Positions 1 to 9,648 of a stretch of DNA of 64,000 bases are shown here, piece by piece. The stretch lies in assembly GCF_947172395.1 (NCBI RefSeq), contig NC_069105.1, forward strand, positions 10,747,971 to 10,811,970, given 5' to 3'. Positions within the stretch are counted from its first letter, which is position 1; every line of letters begins with the position of its first letter. The position numbers and the translations under genes are program-made. Below the pieces are notes generated by a model. The model did no database searches and had not been told where the DNA came from. It saw nothing but the letters and a program-made list of their open reading frames with translations. This DNA is from Bicyclus anynana (taxonomy: Eukaryota; Arthropoda; Insecta; Lepidoptera; Nymphalidae).

Positions 1-20
1 ATATGTTTTCTAATTTTTTT

Positions 21-347
21 GACGGCCTCTATGGCGCAGTGGTATGCGCGGTGGATTTACGAGACAGAGGTCCTGGGTTCGATTCCCGGCTGGGCAGATT
101 AAGGTTTTCTTAATTGGTCCATGTCTGGCTGGTGGGAGGCTTCGGCCGTGGCTAGTCACCACCCTACCGACAAAGACGTACCGCCAAACGATTTAGCATT
201 CCGGTACGTTGTCGTGTAGAAACCGAAAGGTGTGGATTTTCATCCTCCTCCTAACAAGTTAGCCCGCTTCCATCTTAGACTGCATCATCACTTACCATCA
301 GGTGAGATTGTAGTCAAGGGCTAACTTGTAAAGAATAAAAAAAAAAG
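21..347 (+). mobile_element. SINE-A, full-length tRNA-derived SINE
   Basis: A tRNA-like head has an A-box-like TGGCGCAGTGG at about 32-42 and a B box GGTTCGATTCC at 76-86, which together form an internal RNA polymerase III promoter. A unique body follows and the element ends in an A-rich tail near 347. At least nine other copies in this window share the head, the middle block (GGTGGGAGGCTTCGGCC) and the 3' block (TAGTCAAGGGCTAACTTG). It is non-autonomous and would need a LINE for movement. The family name was not assigned. Confidence 0.85.
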
Positions 348-386
348 AATGTGTATGTATGTGTATGTATATGTTATGTGTAGAAT

Positions 387-880
387 AAAGGAGGTTATCC
401 AATTCAGGTCCACTCATGTACCCCATATAATTAAAATTTAAAAAATACCAGGATTTTATTAAAATTTGAATAAGTAACTAAATAAAAATAAATGAATTTA
501 ATTAAAACTCAAGTTTTTGAGTTACAGCTCGTACGGATTTACTTGACACCTGATTCGAATGATGTTTGTACTGTGTTTGTATGGATGTCAAATTAATGCG
601 CACGGGTTATATATCAAGATGGCGCCCATAAAGCAACTATGACATGACAATTGACAGCAAACGTCAAAACGACTAATGCATTGAAAACGTCATCAATCCG
701 CCATTGATACCCTTAAGAGTTTTGCATTTCTTGGGAGAGAATGAATATTATTTCGAAAGAATTAACTAAATTCGTAGATTTGTAAAATCAAAAATAGTTA
801 AAAAAATTGTTTCTTTTATTTTCGCCAGGGTACAATGATTAATCCTGGGCTCGATACAATTTCGGACTATCTTATCTTTT
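387..880 (+). mobile_element. Short inverted-end element, family M1 (long copy)
   Basis: The 5' end AAAGGAGGTTATCC and the 3' end GGACTATCTTATCTTTT are degraded inverted ends. The interior shares long blocks with copies at 15108-15482 and, inverted, 62917-63323 (for example ACAATTGACAGCAAACGTCAAA and CCAGGGTACAATGA). This copy is longer than the others because of an extra block around 535-625. It has no coding capacity, so it is a MITE-like non-autonomous element. Confidence 0.65.
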
Positions 881-884
881 CGGA

Positions 885-1217
885 CAGATTGGTGCAATGC
901 AACATGTAATGTAATATTCTGCCTTACATTGCATGTTCCCTGCTGCCTTGAACGTGTGGCGCGCGCGGTACGCGCATTAACTACGAATCAGTCGGCTCAG
1001 TCCTGCGCACACTGCGCGCCCCTTTGTGTTCGTACCAAAAACCGACAAATCTCGGATCGAACCGCGCACAAGTTGTAACGCTCGGAGCGTGCGCGACCCA
1101 GGCGCAGTTCGTGCGCGCGAGGCGTCCAAACCACGAGCATTCGTGATACATTGCAGCAATGTGGACGTTAAATTCTTGCATTGCATGTTGCATTACATGT
1201 TGCATTGCACCAATCTG
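885..1217. mobile_element. MITE-like element with CAGATTGGTGCAATG inverted ends
   Basis: The left end 885-911 reads CAGATTGGTGCAATGCAACA and its reverse complement closes the element at 1217. Both ends repeat the subterminal TGCAATGCAACATG motif. The interior (about 950-1140) is GC-rich and CpG-rich compared with its surroundings. Open frames crossing it on both strands have no recognisable product. CAG...CTG ends recall hAT-like elements, but no clear target duplication is seen. It abuts the M1 element directly upstream. Confidence 0.6.
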
Positions 1218-1590
1218 TACCCACCTTTAGATTGCATCGTAACTTAACATGATGATCGCAAAGGCTATCTTGTCATTCAATAAAAAAAACACAATACAAT
1301 AACTATCTAAGCTAACTCGATCAATTATTATAAGCATGTTTGTTCGATTATGTTAATAGTATAATAAATATTTATAATAATGGCGTATAAAATATTAATA
1401 TAAAAATTAATATACAAACGCCTGATTGGTCTATCAAGTTCTAACCGAGATTTATAATCTGTCCATAAAATGTATTCGATTTTTAATTGGCTCATTATAT
1501 TTTGCACGTAATAAAATCGTAATAGTTTATAGCTGTGCTTTTGATGTTTTAAAATATCATCATTAAATGTTTTTCAGATTGGCATTTCAG
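1218..1590. other. Unassigned A+T-rich stretch
   Basis: This is A+T-rich sequence with short runs of TAATA. I see no gene, structured repeat or RNA here. Confidence 0.5.
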
Positions 1591-1700
1591 CATGGGTACG
1601 GTGACAGTCGCTTGTATGACGTTCATAGTACGTATTATTTAACTATCGTGAATTGCGGCAATCTTTCAAGAGTGAAACGAACTGTCATACGCACCATTTT
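1591..1700 (+). mobile_element. Short inverted-end repeat, family M3
   Basis: The ends GGGTACGGTGACAGT and ACTGTCATACGCACC are imperfect inverted repeats around a shared core (ATCGTGAAT.GCGGCAA.CTTTCAAGAGTGA). Related copies lie at 38515-38622 (+) and 43749-43848 (-). It is about 110 bp and non-coding. Confidence 0.55.
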
Positions 1701-1702
1701 AT

Positions 1703-2040
1703 TTTTTTTGTATTTTTTTATTTTTTATTCTTTACAAGTTAGCCCTTGACTACAATCTCACCTGATGGTAAGTGATGATGCAATCTAAGATGGAATCGGG
1801 CTAACATGTTAGGAGGAGGATGAAAATCCACACCCCTTTCGGTTTCTACACGGCATCGTACCGGAACGCTAAATCGCTTGGCGATACGTCTTTGCCGGTA
1901 GGGTGGTAACTAGCAACGGCCGAAGCCTCCCACCAGCCAGACCTGGACAAATTAAGAAAATCTCAATCTTCCCAGCTGGGGATCGAACCCAGGACCTCCG
2001 TCTTGTAAGTCCACCGCGCATACTACTGCGCCACGCCGTC
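1703..2040 (-). mobile_element. SINE-A, full-length copy, minus strand
   Basis: The T-rich start is the reversed A-rich tail. The element then reads through the reversed 3' block, middle block and tRNA-like head, including GGGATCGAACCC (B box reversed) near 1979-1990, and ends at GCCGTC. It lies directly beside family M3. Confidence 0.85.
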
Positions 2041-2070
2041 AAATCATACATGAAACGAACTGTAACAATC

Positions 2071-2110
2071 TATATTCGACTCACTGTTGAGCACGAGTCT
2101 CCTCTCAGAA
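2071..2110 (-). mobile_element. SINE-B 3' fragment
   Basis: About 40 bp match the reversed 3' end of the SINE-B family (CACTGTTGAGCACGAGTCTC). The rest of the element is missing. Confidence 0.5.
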
Positions 2111-2304
2111 TGCCAGTACTTGCGTGTAAGAGTGTATTTCCAGAGATAAGCGTTAAAGGCTGCAAAAGTGTTTCACTAAGGCAGTATTATCGAATTTATG
2201 TTATAAATGCACAATGTCACAGGTTATATGTATAGATTTTTCCTTTGTTTTATATAATTCTTATGTTGTAATTATCTAATCTATTTCTATTTCTGAAAAA
2301 ATTC

Positions 2305-2521
2305 AACCGACTTCCAACTCAAAAACTAACCTAAACTAAAAAGCAAAAAATAACGTCTTACCTATGTGCTACCTTCTGATCAGTTTGAAGGCGGTGCCAA
2401 GACAGTGTTTTAATTCAAGCCGTTTAAATTACGAAATTTCTGTGGTACTTTCAGAAACGGCTTTAAAAAAAAACCATACATACAGCCGAACGTAGAACCT
2501 CCTCCTTTTTGGAAGTCGGTT
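2305..2521. mobile_element. Non-autonomous element with AACCGACTTCC ends
   Basis: An 11-bp inverted repeat AACCGACTTCC (2305-2315) / GGAAGTCGGTT (2511-2521) bounds 217 bp. The 5' half shares the GATCAGT.TGAAGGCGGTGC block with the palindromic element at 33668-34016. The 3' end carries the GAACCTCCTCCTTTTT block also seen at 34727 and 30162. Confidence 0.65.
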
Positions 2522-2701
2522 AAAAATTACAATAGCTTAATTTCACCTGTTTCCCACACCCTTCAAACCAATGCTACTTGGTGGCACATAATCAACTTAA
2601 AATCGCCTTTCCATTTATAATCTCAGAATATAATAATAGGTATTAATTTCAACTTAATCATATAACATTCTGTGTGTGGACAATATTGTCGATACAATTT
2701 A

Positions 2702-2903
2702 TTTATACTAATATTATAAAGCTGAAGAGTTTGTTTGTTTGTTTGTTTAATTGAACGCGTTAATCTCAGGAACTACTGGTCTGATTTAAAAAAAACTTTC
2801 AGTGATAGATAGCCCATTTATCGAGGAAGCCTATGGGCTATATATCATTCCTGTATTCCTACGGGAACGGGAACCACGCGGGTGAACCCGCGGCGTCAGC
2901 TAG
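2702..2903 (+). mobile_element. Helitron-A, non-autonomous Helitron-like copy
   Basis: The start TTTATACTAATATTATAAAG is a slightly mutated TC end. The body has the (GTTT)n stretch and GAACGCG. The 3' end is GGCGTCAGCTAG followed by T. A short GC hairpin (CGCGGGTGAACCCGCG) precedes the CTAG end, as expected for Helitrons. It carries no RepHel coding. Confidence 0.8.
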
Positions 2904-3115
2904 TCATCATTACACATAAAAAATTAAATTGAAATATCTGTCTGTGATTGAAAAATAACTTCTCAAGTGTAAATAACTATTAATATGAAACATATATTTT
3001 TTTTTTAATATTTGTTTTTTTAATTAGCTTATCCAAGCTAATCTCGGAACGGCTGAACCGATTTTAATGGGACGAGTAATGGAAGATAAGTAAGGTTGCA
3101 TTGAGCAACACTTAT

Positions 3116-3259
3116 AGTGAAATTCATAGACGTAGTAGGGGCACCCCCAGGGGACCATTCAGCCGCTAAGTGTCGAATTTAACCTCTATTTATTTAAGAA
3201 TTTGACACGCGGGTGAATGATGTCCTGGGGGTGCCCCTACAACGTCTATGAATTCCACT
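3116..3259. mobile_element. Foldback element, imperfect palindrome
   Basis: Two arms of about 60 bp (from AGTG.AATTCATAGACGT at the left to its reverse complement ending near 3259) surround a short centre. The arms share GGGGCACCCCCAGG / CCTGGGGGTGCCCC. It is non-coding and sits inside the Helitron-like element. Confidence 0.65.
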
Positions 3260-3267
3260 GTTAGTCT

Positions 3268-3398
3268 AAACACGGCTCAAACTCACGTGATACAACGTCG
3301 GAGTATGCCCGACTAGTTTCAAACCCATACGGGACCCTTAGTCATGAGCTGGTTAGTGCAACGTGGCACGATCCAAACATTTAGTTTTAGCCGTGTTT
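3268..3398. mobile_element. MITE-like element with AAACACGGCT ends
   Basis: Inverted ends AAACACGGCT (3268-3277) and AGCCGTGTTT (3389-3398) bound 131 bp. The core (GAGTATGCCCGACTAGTTT, TTAGTCATGAGCTGGTT) recurs without both ends at 56765-56865, so it is a dispersed family. Confidence 0.6.
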
Positions 3399-3724
3399 CA
3401 TAATCAATTATATTCTAAAAAAACTGTATTTCACTTGGACGTAGTCGCGGGCGTCCGCTAGTTTATTTATAAATATAGATTATATCAATGTGGGTCGCGC
3501 AAAAGTGGGTATAATCAAAAAATTACTCAACAGAATAATAATTACTGTATAAACTGTGGCTGTCATAATTTATTGTGTTGGTCACAATACTGGTCATTGT
3601 CGTAACTTCCTCGATAGGGCGTTGCCACATTGAGAGGAATTTATTGTAAATAATTAATTTATTTTAAGTTTACAATTTTTCTTAAGTTATGTTATTTATA
3701 ACTATTATTTTATAAAATGTGAGA

Positions 3725-4033
3725 CGTGATAGCCCAGTGGATATGACCTCTGCCTCCGATTTCGGAGGGTGTGGGTTCGAATCCGGTCCGGGGCATGCAC
3801 CTTTTCAGTTGTGTGCATTTTAAGAAATTAAATATAACGTGTCTCAAACGGTGAAAGAAAACATCGTGAGGAAACCTGCATACCAGATAATGTTCTTAAT
3901 TCTCTGCGTGTGTGAAGTTTGCCAATCCGCATTGGGCCAGCGTGGTGGAGTATTGGCCTAACCCCTCTCATTCTGAGAGGAGACTTGAGCTCAGTAGTGA
4001 GCCAAATATGGGTTGATAATGAAGAATGATGAT
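3725..4033 (+). mobile_element. SINE-B, full-length tRNA-derived SINE
   Basis: A tRNA-like head starts at GTGATAGCCCAGTGGATATG (A-box region), with the B box GGTTCGAATCC at about 3774-3784. The tail GGTTGATAATGA..GATGATG is a short GAT-rich repeat rather than poly(A). About eleven other copies or fragments occur in the window. Confidence 0.85.
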
Positions 4034-4179
4034 TTTATAAATATGTAAAAATCTTAAAGGCTCAAAAAAACCACTTGACGTACAAAAAAGAAATTCTGCA
4101 GAGAGGTAGTTTATAGTTAGCAGGTGTCCGCTAAGAACAGATTTTTTCATATATTTCAAGTTTAAGAATATCGCAAAAT

Positions 4180-4385
4180 CGTCAGTTTACTATTTGTAAA
4201 GACTCTACCACCGGTCCGGAAGGCAGGTTCTGCTGAGAAGAGCCGGCAAGAAACTCAACAGTTGCTCTTTAAAAAAAATCTAATAGTATTATAATTTACA
4301 ATTGATAACAACATTACAATTTATTATAGTTTAACTACTGTGTGAAGGTCAGAATGCTGATCCAATGACCTCCAAGCACCTTGAT
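4180..4385 (-). mobile_element. LINE 3' end fragment (CR1/Jockey-like)
   Basis: The reversed 3' UTR includes GCAACTGTTGAGTTTCTTGC and CGGTGGTAGAGTC. At its right edge (4340-4385) lies the reversed end of the coding frame, equivalent to the WRPLDQ..PS.HR terminus seen better at 19538-19645. It is a 5'-truncated, degraded copy. Confidence 0.6.
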
Positions 4386-4461
4386 TTAAAATATAAGGAA
4401 CTCTATAAGATTTTTCGTATGCTGTTTTGTAGCGAATTGTATGCCAACATATGTATCAATA

Positions 4462-4665
4462 TCTATACTAACATTATAAAGCTGAAGAGTTTATTTGTTT
4501 GTTTGTTTGATTGAACGCGCTAATCTCAGGAACTACTGGTCTGATTTGAAAAATTCTTTCTGTGTCAGATAGCCCGTTTATCGAGGAAGACTATAGACTA
4601 TATATTATTCCCGTATTCTTACGGGAACGGGAACCACGCGGGTAAAACCGCGCGGCGTCAGCTAG
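4462..4665 (+). mobile_element. Helitron-A copy with intact ends
   Basis: The element starts TCTATACTAACATTATAAAG directly after an A and ends GCGGCGTCAGCTAG directly before a T. That is the A^T target expected for Helitrons. It has no coding capacity. Confidence 0.85.
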
Positions 4666-4669
4666 TCTG

Positions 4670-5220
4670 TAATATTTACAATTTGCAAATAAAAATTTGA
4701 ATTGAAGTCAAGGACGCCCGCTTGTAAATTAATAATTAATTGAATAAATAAGTAACAAAGCAACGGAAAAAAGTATGCCTACTTCAATGTGGCTATACCT
4801 TAGTCTGTTAGAATAAAATCTAATAAGCGCTCTGCTATGCAAATCAATCGCCACATAAAGTTATGGCTTTGTCAAACCAGTCACAATGCAGGAAACCTAC
4901 CGGCGAATAAACTCCACTTTATGAGGAATCAAGCACTAGGTATTATGAGCACCTTGTACTACGGCTGTTAAGTAATGATTTATATTGACAGCTGTTGTTA
5001 TAATGCAGGGATCGGCAACCTTTTGGAAGAGCTAAGTATTACAATTTTCAATTTTTTTTTCTTGCCAATATTATATATTTTTTTTATTTATAGTCGATAG
5101 ATAGATTTAAATTTAAAATAATATTATATAATAATTGATGATACACATAAAGGTTTGATATTATTTATGATGATTTAATTGCAGCAAATCGATATTAGAA
5201 CGGGTATCCAAGGCTCTATA
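4670..5220. other. Unassigned A+T-rich stretch
   Basis: I see no feature beyond short homopolymer runs around 5051-5090. Confidence 0.45.
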
Positions 5221-5397
5221 TCTACTAATATCATAAAGAGACTTGTGGTGTTATAGGAGTCTAGATCCACTGAAACGATTATGAAAATTTCGTTTACCAC
5301 TAGAAAGCAACGTTATTTATGAGTATCATAGGCTATATTTTATCCCCGTATTCTCCCGGGAACGGGAACTACGCGGGTGTAACTGTGGGGCGTCGGC
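5221..5397 (+). mobile_element. Helitron-A, diverged copy
   Basis: It starts TCTACTAATATCATAAAGAG and keeps the 3' blocks CCGTATTCTCCCGGGAACGG and ACGCGGGTGTAAC. The CTAG end is lost. It is older than the other copies. Confidence 0.6.
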
Positions 5398-5404
5398 ATA
5401 CGAG

Positions 5405-5490
5405 TACAAGGGATAGGCCTCCCTCCTTACAGGAAAGGGGATAAAGAGCTCAAACCCAACACGTTATTCCAATGGGGGTTGGCGGGCGAT
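5405..5490 (-). mobile_element. SINE-C 3' fragment
   Basis: It matches the reversed 3' half of SINE-C: the GGCCTCCCTCCTTACAGG block and the ATTCCAATGGGGGTTGGCGG block. The same blocks occur on the plus strand at 57710-57790 and 23490-23560. Confidence 0.45.
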
Positions 5491-5530
5491 GAAAGAAATG
5501 GGATTTGGACTCCGCCGCCATTGGCCAACA

Positions 5531-6259
5531 TTTTGTCTATTTCACTTCAATAGATATGCCGCAAAACCCATGTTAGGCCTATTTATCTTAAGTATACCAA
5601 CGTTTTCTACAAATCCCACATTTCTGTTACAATGAATCGCTAAGCTAAGAAAAGTGTCACCTGTAAAATGCTGTATTATCAGCGAGTAACAAAACAGCGG
5701 TATATTTTATCCCCGTATTCCTACGGGAAGGGCGGTTGTACAGGTGAAACAGTATACATTACAGTAAGCAATAGGTATTAATTAATACGTAAAACGTAAT
5801 GCGTTTTTCATTATTCAATGGAAATAATTATAATTTTCAAAATTATTGTACCCAATACCCATCATATTTCACACATAATTTCATAATCATCATAATCGTT
5901 AGTTGAAGTTATTACTTATTACATTATTATTTAATATTAATACTTAATTAATTAATTATTTACATACTGATTACTGATTACTGAGCTCCGGTTCGTTATA
6001 CGATGGAGCGTCCAAAAATATAACGGGATTTTTCAATCCCGTGCGTCGGTCCGAAGTTTTCTAATAAAATTCTCATTACATATAGTTTTCGGATGAACAC
6101 TTCGGTAGCGTGATCTTAAACTGTAAAGCGCCATCTGTCGCCGACTACGTAAACTAGCTGCAATACGTGCGCCCGCGGCAGCTGCTGGACGCGCGTTTGC
6201 AAGATAACGGTTGCCAGTTTATTTACCAATGACGATGTCGATTCGAGATTATGTAAACA
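5531..6259. other. No gene seen; mildly GC-rich patch at 6000-6210
   Basis: Most of this is unique A+T-rich DNA. From about 6000 to 6210 the sequence becomes richer in CpG (for example CGTGCGCCCGCGGCAGCTGC). No exon or promoter could be defined there. Confidence 0.4.
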
Positions 6260-6456
6260 CTAGCGGATGCCCGCGACTTCATCCGCGTGGAATTCAGTTT
6301 TCCACAAATCCTAATGTAACCTATGTGTTAATCCAGAGCAAAATCTATTTCCATTCCAAATTTCAGCCAAATCGCTTTAGTATCTGTAGCGTAAAAGAGG
6401 AACAAAGATACTTACACACTTACACACAAACTTTCGTCTTTATAATATTAGTGTGA
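6260..6456 (-). mobile_element. Helitron-B copy with intact ends, minus strand
   Basis: On the minus strand it starts TCACACTAATATTATAAAGA after an A (complement of T6457) and ends in CTAG at 6260-6263 before a T (complement of A6259). The body contains AACAAAGATACTTACACACT. An open frame on the plus strand over this region is a by-product. Confidence 0.8.
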
Positions 6457-6813
6457 TTATGAATAACTAATTGTTAAAAGTATAGATATCCCTCCCTCTT
6501 ACAGTATGGGGGAAGCATTTCAAGTGAGCCGATGTCATATTCTAATAATAATAATATTTCGCATTTTATAATATTTAATAAGCTAACGCCTCGTTACCGA
6601 TGAACCTTCTAGCTCGGTGATCCCCGGGTCCAGAGCAGCGAGCTGGCATTTGGCTGATCCATCCCATAAACAGAGCAGTACTACAGTAGATATTGCACAA
6701 ATAAATCTAAGCGTAGTAAAGAGGAGTTCCGTCGTGAAGTAGCGCTTCGTATCTACCAGTATCTACCAGGTGTTTACGTGTGTAAAATAACCATCCTTAC
6801 CTAACTTGAGAGA

Positions 6814-7113
6814 CGTGATAGCCCAGTAGATATAACCTCTGCCTCCGATTCCGGAGGGTGTGGGTTCGAATCCGGTCCGGGTCATGCACCTCCAACTTTT
6901 CAGTTGTGTGCATTTTAAGAAATTAAATATCACGTGTCTCAATCGGTGAAGGAAAACATCGTGAGGAAACCTGCATACCAGAGAATTACCTTAATTCTCT
7001 GCGTGTGTGAAGTCTGCCAATCCGCATTGGGCCAGCGTGGTGGACTATTGGCCTAACCCCTCTCATTCTGAGAGGAGACTCGAGCTCAGCAGTGAGCCGA
7101 ATATGGGTTGATG
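6814..7113 (+). mobile_element. SINE-B, full-length copy
   Basis: The head GTGATAGCCCAGTAGATATA, B box GGTTCGAATCC near 6863-6873 and 3' end GAATATGGGTTGATGG are all present. A CTTACCTA string on both flanks (about 6797 and 7115) is a possible target duplication. Confidence 0.85.
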
Positions 7114-7130
7114 GCTTACCTACCTTACCT

Positions 7131-7790
7131 TAACAGCCGATAGGCGTCCACTGCTGGTCATGGGCCTCTTGCATGAACCTCTCGAGCCGCCAGCATCTAG
7201 CGGCTCCCTGCAAACCGCTTGATATCCTCGGTCCACCTAGTGGGGGGTCGTCCATTCCAGCACCTTGGGACCCCAACGTCCATCGGATCTTCGAACTATG
7301 TGGGCCGCCCATTGCCACTTCAGCTTCGCGACTCGCTGAGCTATGTCAGTGACTTTGGTTCGTCTGCGGATCTCCTCATTCCTGATTCGACCACGCAGAG
7401 AAACTCCAAGCATAGCTCGCTCCATCGCCCGCTGAGTGACTTTGAGCCTTCTAATAAGGTCCATAGTCACCGACCAAGTCTCGGATTCGTATTTCATCAC
7501 TGGCAACACGCACTGATCGAAGGCTTTCGTCTTCAAGCACTGAGGAATTTCGGACGAAAAGATGTCGCGGAGTTTTCCGAACGCTGCCCAGCCGAGCTGG
7601 ATTCGGCGATTCACCTTTTTCTCGAAATTGGACCTACCTAACTGGACTGTGTGTCCTAGGTATATATATTCGTCTACAATTTCACAACAATACACAACAG
7701 AGTCCTCAACAATAAATTTTTAGGCCCACACGTTGAGAAACCCTGCTGAGGTCGTTGAGCATGGTACTAAGGTCCTCCAGAGTCTCCAAG
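7131..7790 (-). pseudogene. RTE-like LINE, 3' end of reverse transcriptase ORF (5'-truncated)
   Basis: Read on the minus strand, the frame at 7695-7237 encodes the conserved region after the reverse transcriptase core: YLGHTVQLG, NRRIQLGWAAFGKL, KAFDQCVLPVMKY, ETWSVTM and KLKWQWAAHI. Upstream (7780-7697) comes LEDLSTMLNDLSRVSQRV-like sequence in a shifted frame. Downstream the frame shifts again but continues through RWTEDIKR and ends at a TAA at 7131-7133. The enzyme would copy LINE RNA at the nick (target-primed reverse transcription). Here only the C-terminal part survives, 5'-truncated near 7790 with at least two frameshifts, so it is dead. A second, shorter copy lies at 23126-23425. Confidence 0.8.
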
Positions 7791-8557
7791 TAAAATAACC
7801 ATACAATCAAACTATTTCCGCAGTCCACTTGATAATATTACTTAGTACAGACGATATTACAATTGTTCGATACAAATACCCAGTTGAGCTTACTTTCCTT
7901 CTGTGTAAGATACAGTAATGGCCGCCGGCTACGAAGCTATTTCAAAGCACTTTAAAGCCCTCGTAGCCCTCAGCCATGCGAACGGTAGCTAACGTGAAAC
8001 GGAACACTTACACGCAAATCATGCTGTTACGCATGTTATAACGTGCAGGAGTTCTATTGGAGTGATTGATAGGTTGCCTACATGAATTAAGAGCGCGCAG
8101 CGCGTCGGTACGATATGGATAAAATTCGAAGCGCAAACGAGACGGCGAATTATGACTTTCACGTGACTGACGCGCGACGCAAATTTTATGACGTGAGCGC
8201 CAAAACCATTTTTACCTAATTGCAAGTAAATTAAACAACATAACGAAAAACAAAATGGCCATGTTCAAGATATATACCTAATTTTCTATACAAATAAAGA
8301 AAATAAGTTTGCTTTTCCTGAGGTTGAAAGCAAATTGTGAGCAAAACATGTATTTTTCAAAAAAATAAACTATCGAGAAAAGTTTTACAAATTGTGTTTT
8401 TGTATAGTCATAACAAAGCTTAACACTTTGAAATATCATTTATCCAAATATCAGGCTCTTAACTTTTCCAGGATCTGAGATCCAGAACCATTTGTAACCA
8501 CCAAATTACATATTGCACACTCTTAATTTACTTTCATCTCATTTAGTTTACTCCATT
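7791..8557. other. Unassigned sequence
   Basis: I see no gene or clear repeat. The part 7920-8200 is moderately CpG-rich; the rest is A+T-rich. Confidence 0.4.
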
Positions 8558-8625
8558 CTAGCGGACGCCTTAATTAGTTTTTCACAAATCCCTCGGGAAA
8601 GGTAAAAGTAGCCTATATAGACAAT
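8558..8625 (-). mobile_element. Helitron-B 3' end fragment, minus strand
   Basis: CTAG at 8558-8561 followed by CGGACGCCTTAAT and TTTTTCACAAATCCC matches the reversed 3' end of Helitron-B. The 5' half is missing. Confidence 0.5.
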
Positions 8626-8634
8626 AACCTCTTC

Positions 8635-8988
8635 TTCTTTGTCGTTACACTCTTGACAGAGTGGTCGTGGTCGTCATTTGGGTGCGGTGGCAAGCCTCAC
8701 TATCCGTCGCCATTCCTCCCGTAGTGTGGCTCTCCTAGCACATTCGTGGAGCGATCCATGGAGAGCGGTTTTTACTTGGTCAGTCCAGCGCATTGGTGAC
8801 CTGCCATGTGCTCTTGTGCCCTCCACCTTTGCACCACAAGTCTCTCTATGGACGTGTCATCTTTTCGTATAATATGACCAAAGAAAGTCAGTATGGAAGA
8901 AAGACGCTGTTTGATGCTCAGTTCTTGGAGGATTGAAATGTTGGATCGGAACTGTGTCCAAGCATTCTTCTCCAGCATAATACTTTGT
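8635..8988 (-). pseudogene. LINE reverse transcriptase C-terminal region, downstream half of a split copy
   Basis: The minus strand encodes NISILQELSIKQRLSSIL, FFGHIIRKDDTSIERLVVQ and, in a shifted frame, WRRIVRLATAP-like sequence. These are the C-terminal blocks of a LINE reverse transcriptase ORF. The matching upstream half (FLYGAETWTLRE) is at 9337-9238 on the same strand. The two halves are separated by about 250 bp of unrelated coding sequence on the plus strand. The copy is broken by the insertion and by at least one frameshift. Confidence 0.7.
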
Positions 8989-9238
8989 GAATAAATATTA
9001 TGACCTAACAAATGAACTAACTAAAAATGGTTATGTAGTTAGTCTGTACGCCGTAGAAGTAGGCGCGAGAGGATTACCAGCAAAACCTCTCTATAACTTG
9101 CTTGGCCTTGGCCTTGACCTCTCTAGAAGTGCAGCTGCTAGTTCTATATTAGAACGAGTATCCAAAGCTGCTCTAATAGGATCTTACCAAATTTGGATAG
9201 GTAGAGAGAACAACACGAGCAGAGAAGGGGAGTGTTAA
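8987..9238 (+). pseudogene. Fragment of another LINE-type ORF nested in the first LINE
   Basis: The open frame (83 codons from ATG 8987) contains NELTKNGYVVSLYAVEVGAR, GLPAKPLYNLL and ERVSKAALIGSYQIW. From memory, an EVGxRGxPAxSLxxLL block of this kind occurs near the C terminus of retroelement ORFs in several animals. The clade is not certain. It ends at TAA 9236-9238. It is flanked on both sides by minus-strand sequence of one other LINE, so it inserted into that copy. No function beyond retroelement remnant is proposed. Confidence 0.5.
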
Positions 9239-9345
9239 TCGACCGTCAAGGAATTTCTAGAGCATTTCTAGAGCGTCTATCTTTTGTTTCTCGCTTTCTC
9301 TCAGAGTCCACGTCTCAGCACCATAAAGAAATATGGGAAACACCT
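9238..9345 (-). pseudogene. LINE reverse transcriptase, upstream half of the split copy
   Basis: The minus strand gives FLYGAETWTLRESEKQKIDA then LEML.KFLDGR, the typical YGxETW block after the reverse transcriptase core. It continues into the block at 8988 once the nested fragment is removed. An in-frame stop and small changes show it is not functional. Confidence 0.7.
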
Positions 9346-9648
9346 AATAACCTCTTCTATCTCCCACTAAAAAAACCATTACAATCAGTCCAGCCGGTCC
9401 GTAAATTAGTCCGGAGCTTAAACATACTGACAGACAGACATCATAAAAAAAGTAGGTGCCATTGTGTTACAGTATCGTGTAATTAACTACGAGTAGGTAC
9501 TTCCCACTTACACTTGTTAAAACACAGATAATTTGTAATACTGTAGAGTGTATAGTTTTACCAAAAAACACTATTAACTCATTTAGATATAATTAGCTAA
9601 TAATATAATTATGATAGTATGTGTTGTGTCCGTGATAACTCAATAAAT
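9346..9648. other. Unassigned A+T-rich stretch
   Basis: Around 9375-9450 the text (CAGTCCAGCCGGTCCG, ACTGACAGACAGACA) looks like an old Helitron remnant. Otherwise nothing is seen. Confidence 0.35.

Larger units (their letters stand above)
2990..3461 (+). mobile_element. Helitron-like element interrupted by two short elements
   Basis: The left part reads GCTAATCTCGGAACGGCTGA, a typical internal block of lepidopteran Helitron-like repeats. The right end GCGGGCGTCCGCTAG, with T following at 3462, matches the Helitron-B end seen at 38934. Two other elements (3116-3259 and 3268-3398) sit between the two parts, so this is probably one Helitron with nested insertions. The left boundary is approximate. 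Confidence 0.5.

Noticed and set aside
76..86. Perfect tRNA B boxes here and in about 20 other places as possible tRNA genes
   Set aside because: All sit in SINE heads with degraded cloverleaf pairing and SINE bodies downstream. No stand-alone tRNA gene was found.
7219..7641. Plus-strand frame of 140 codons
   Set aside because: It is the opposite-strand shadow of the RTE-like reverse transcriptase fragment.
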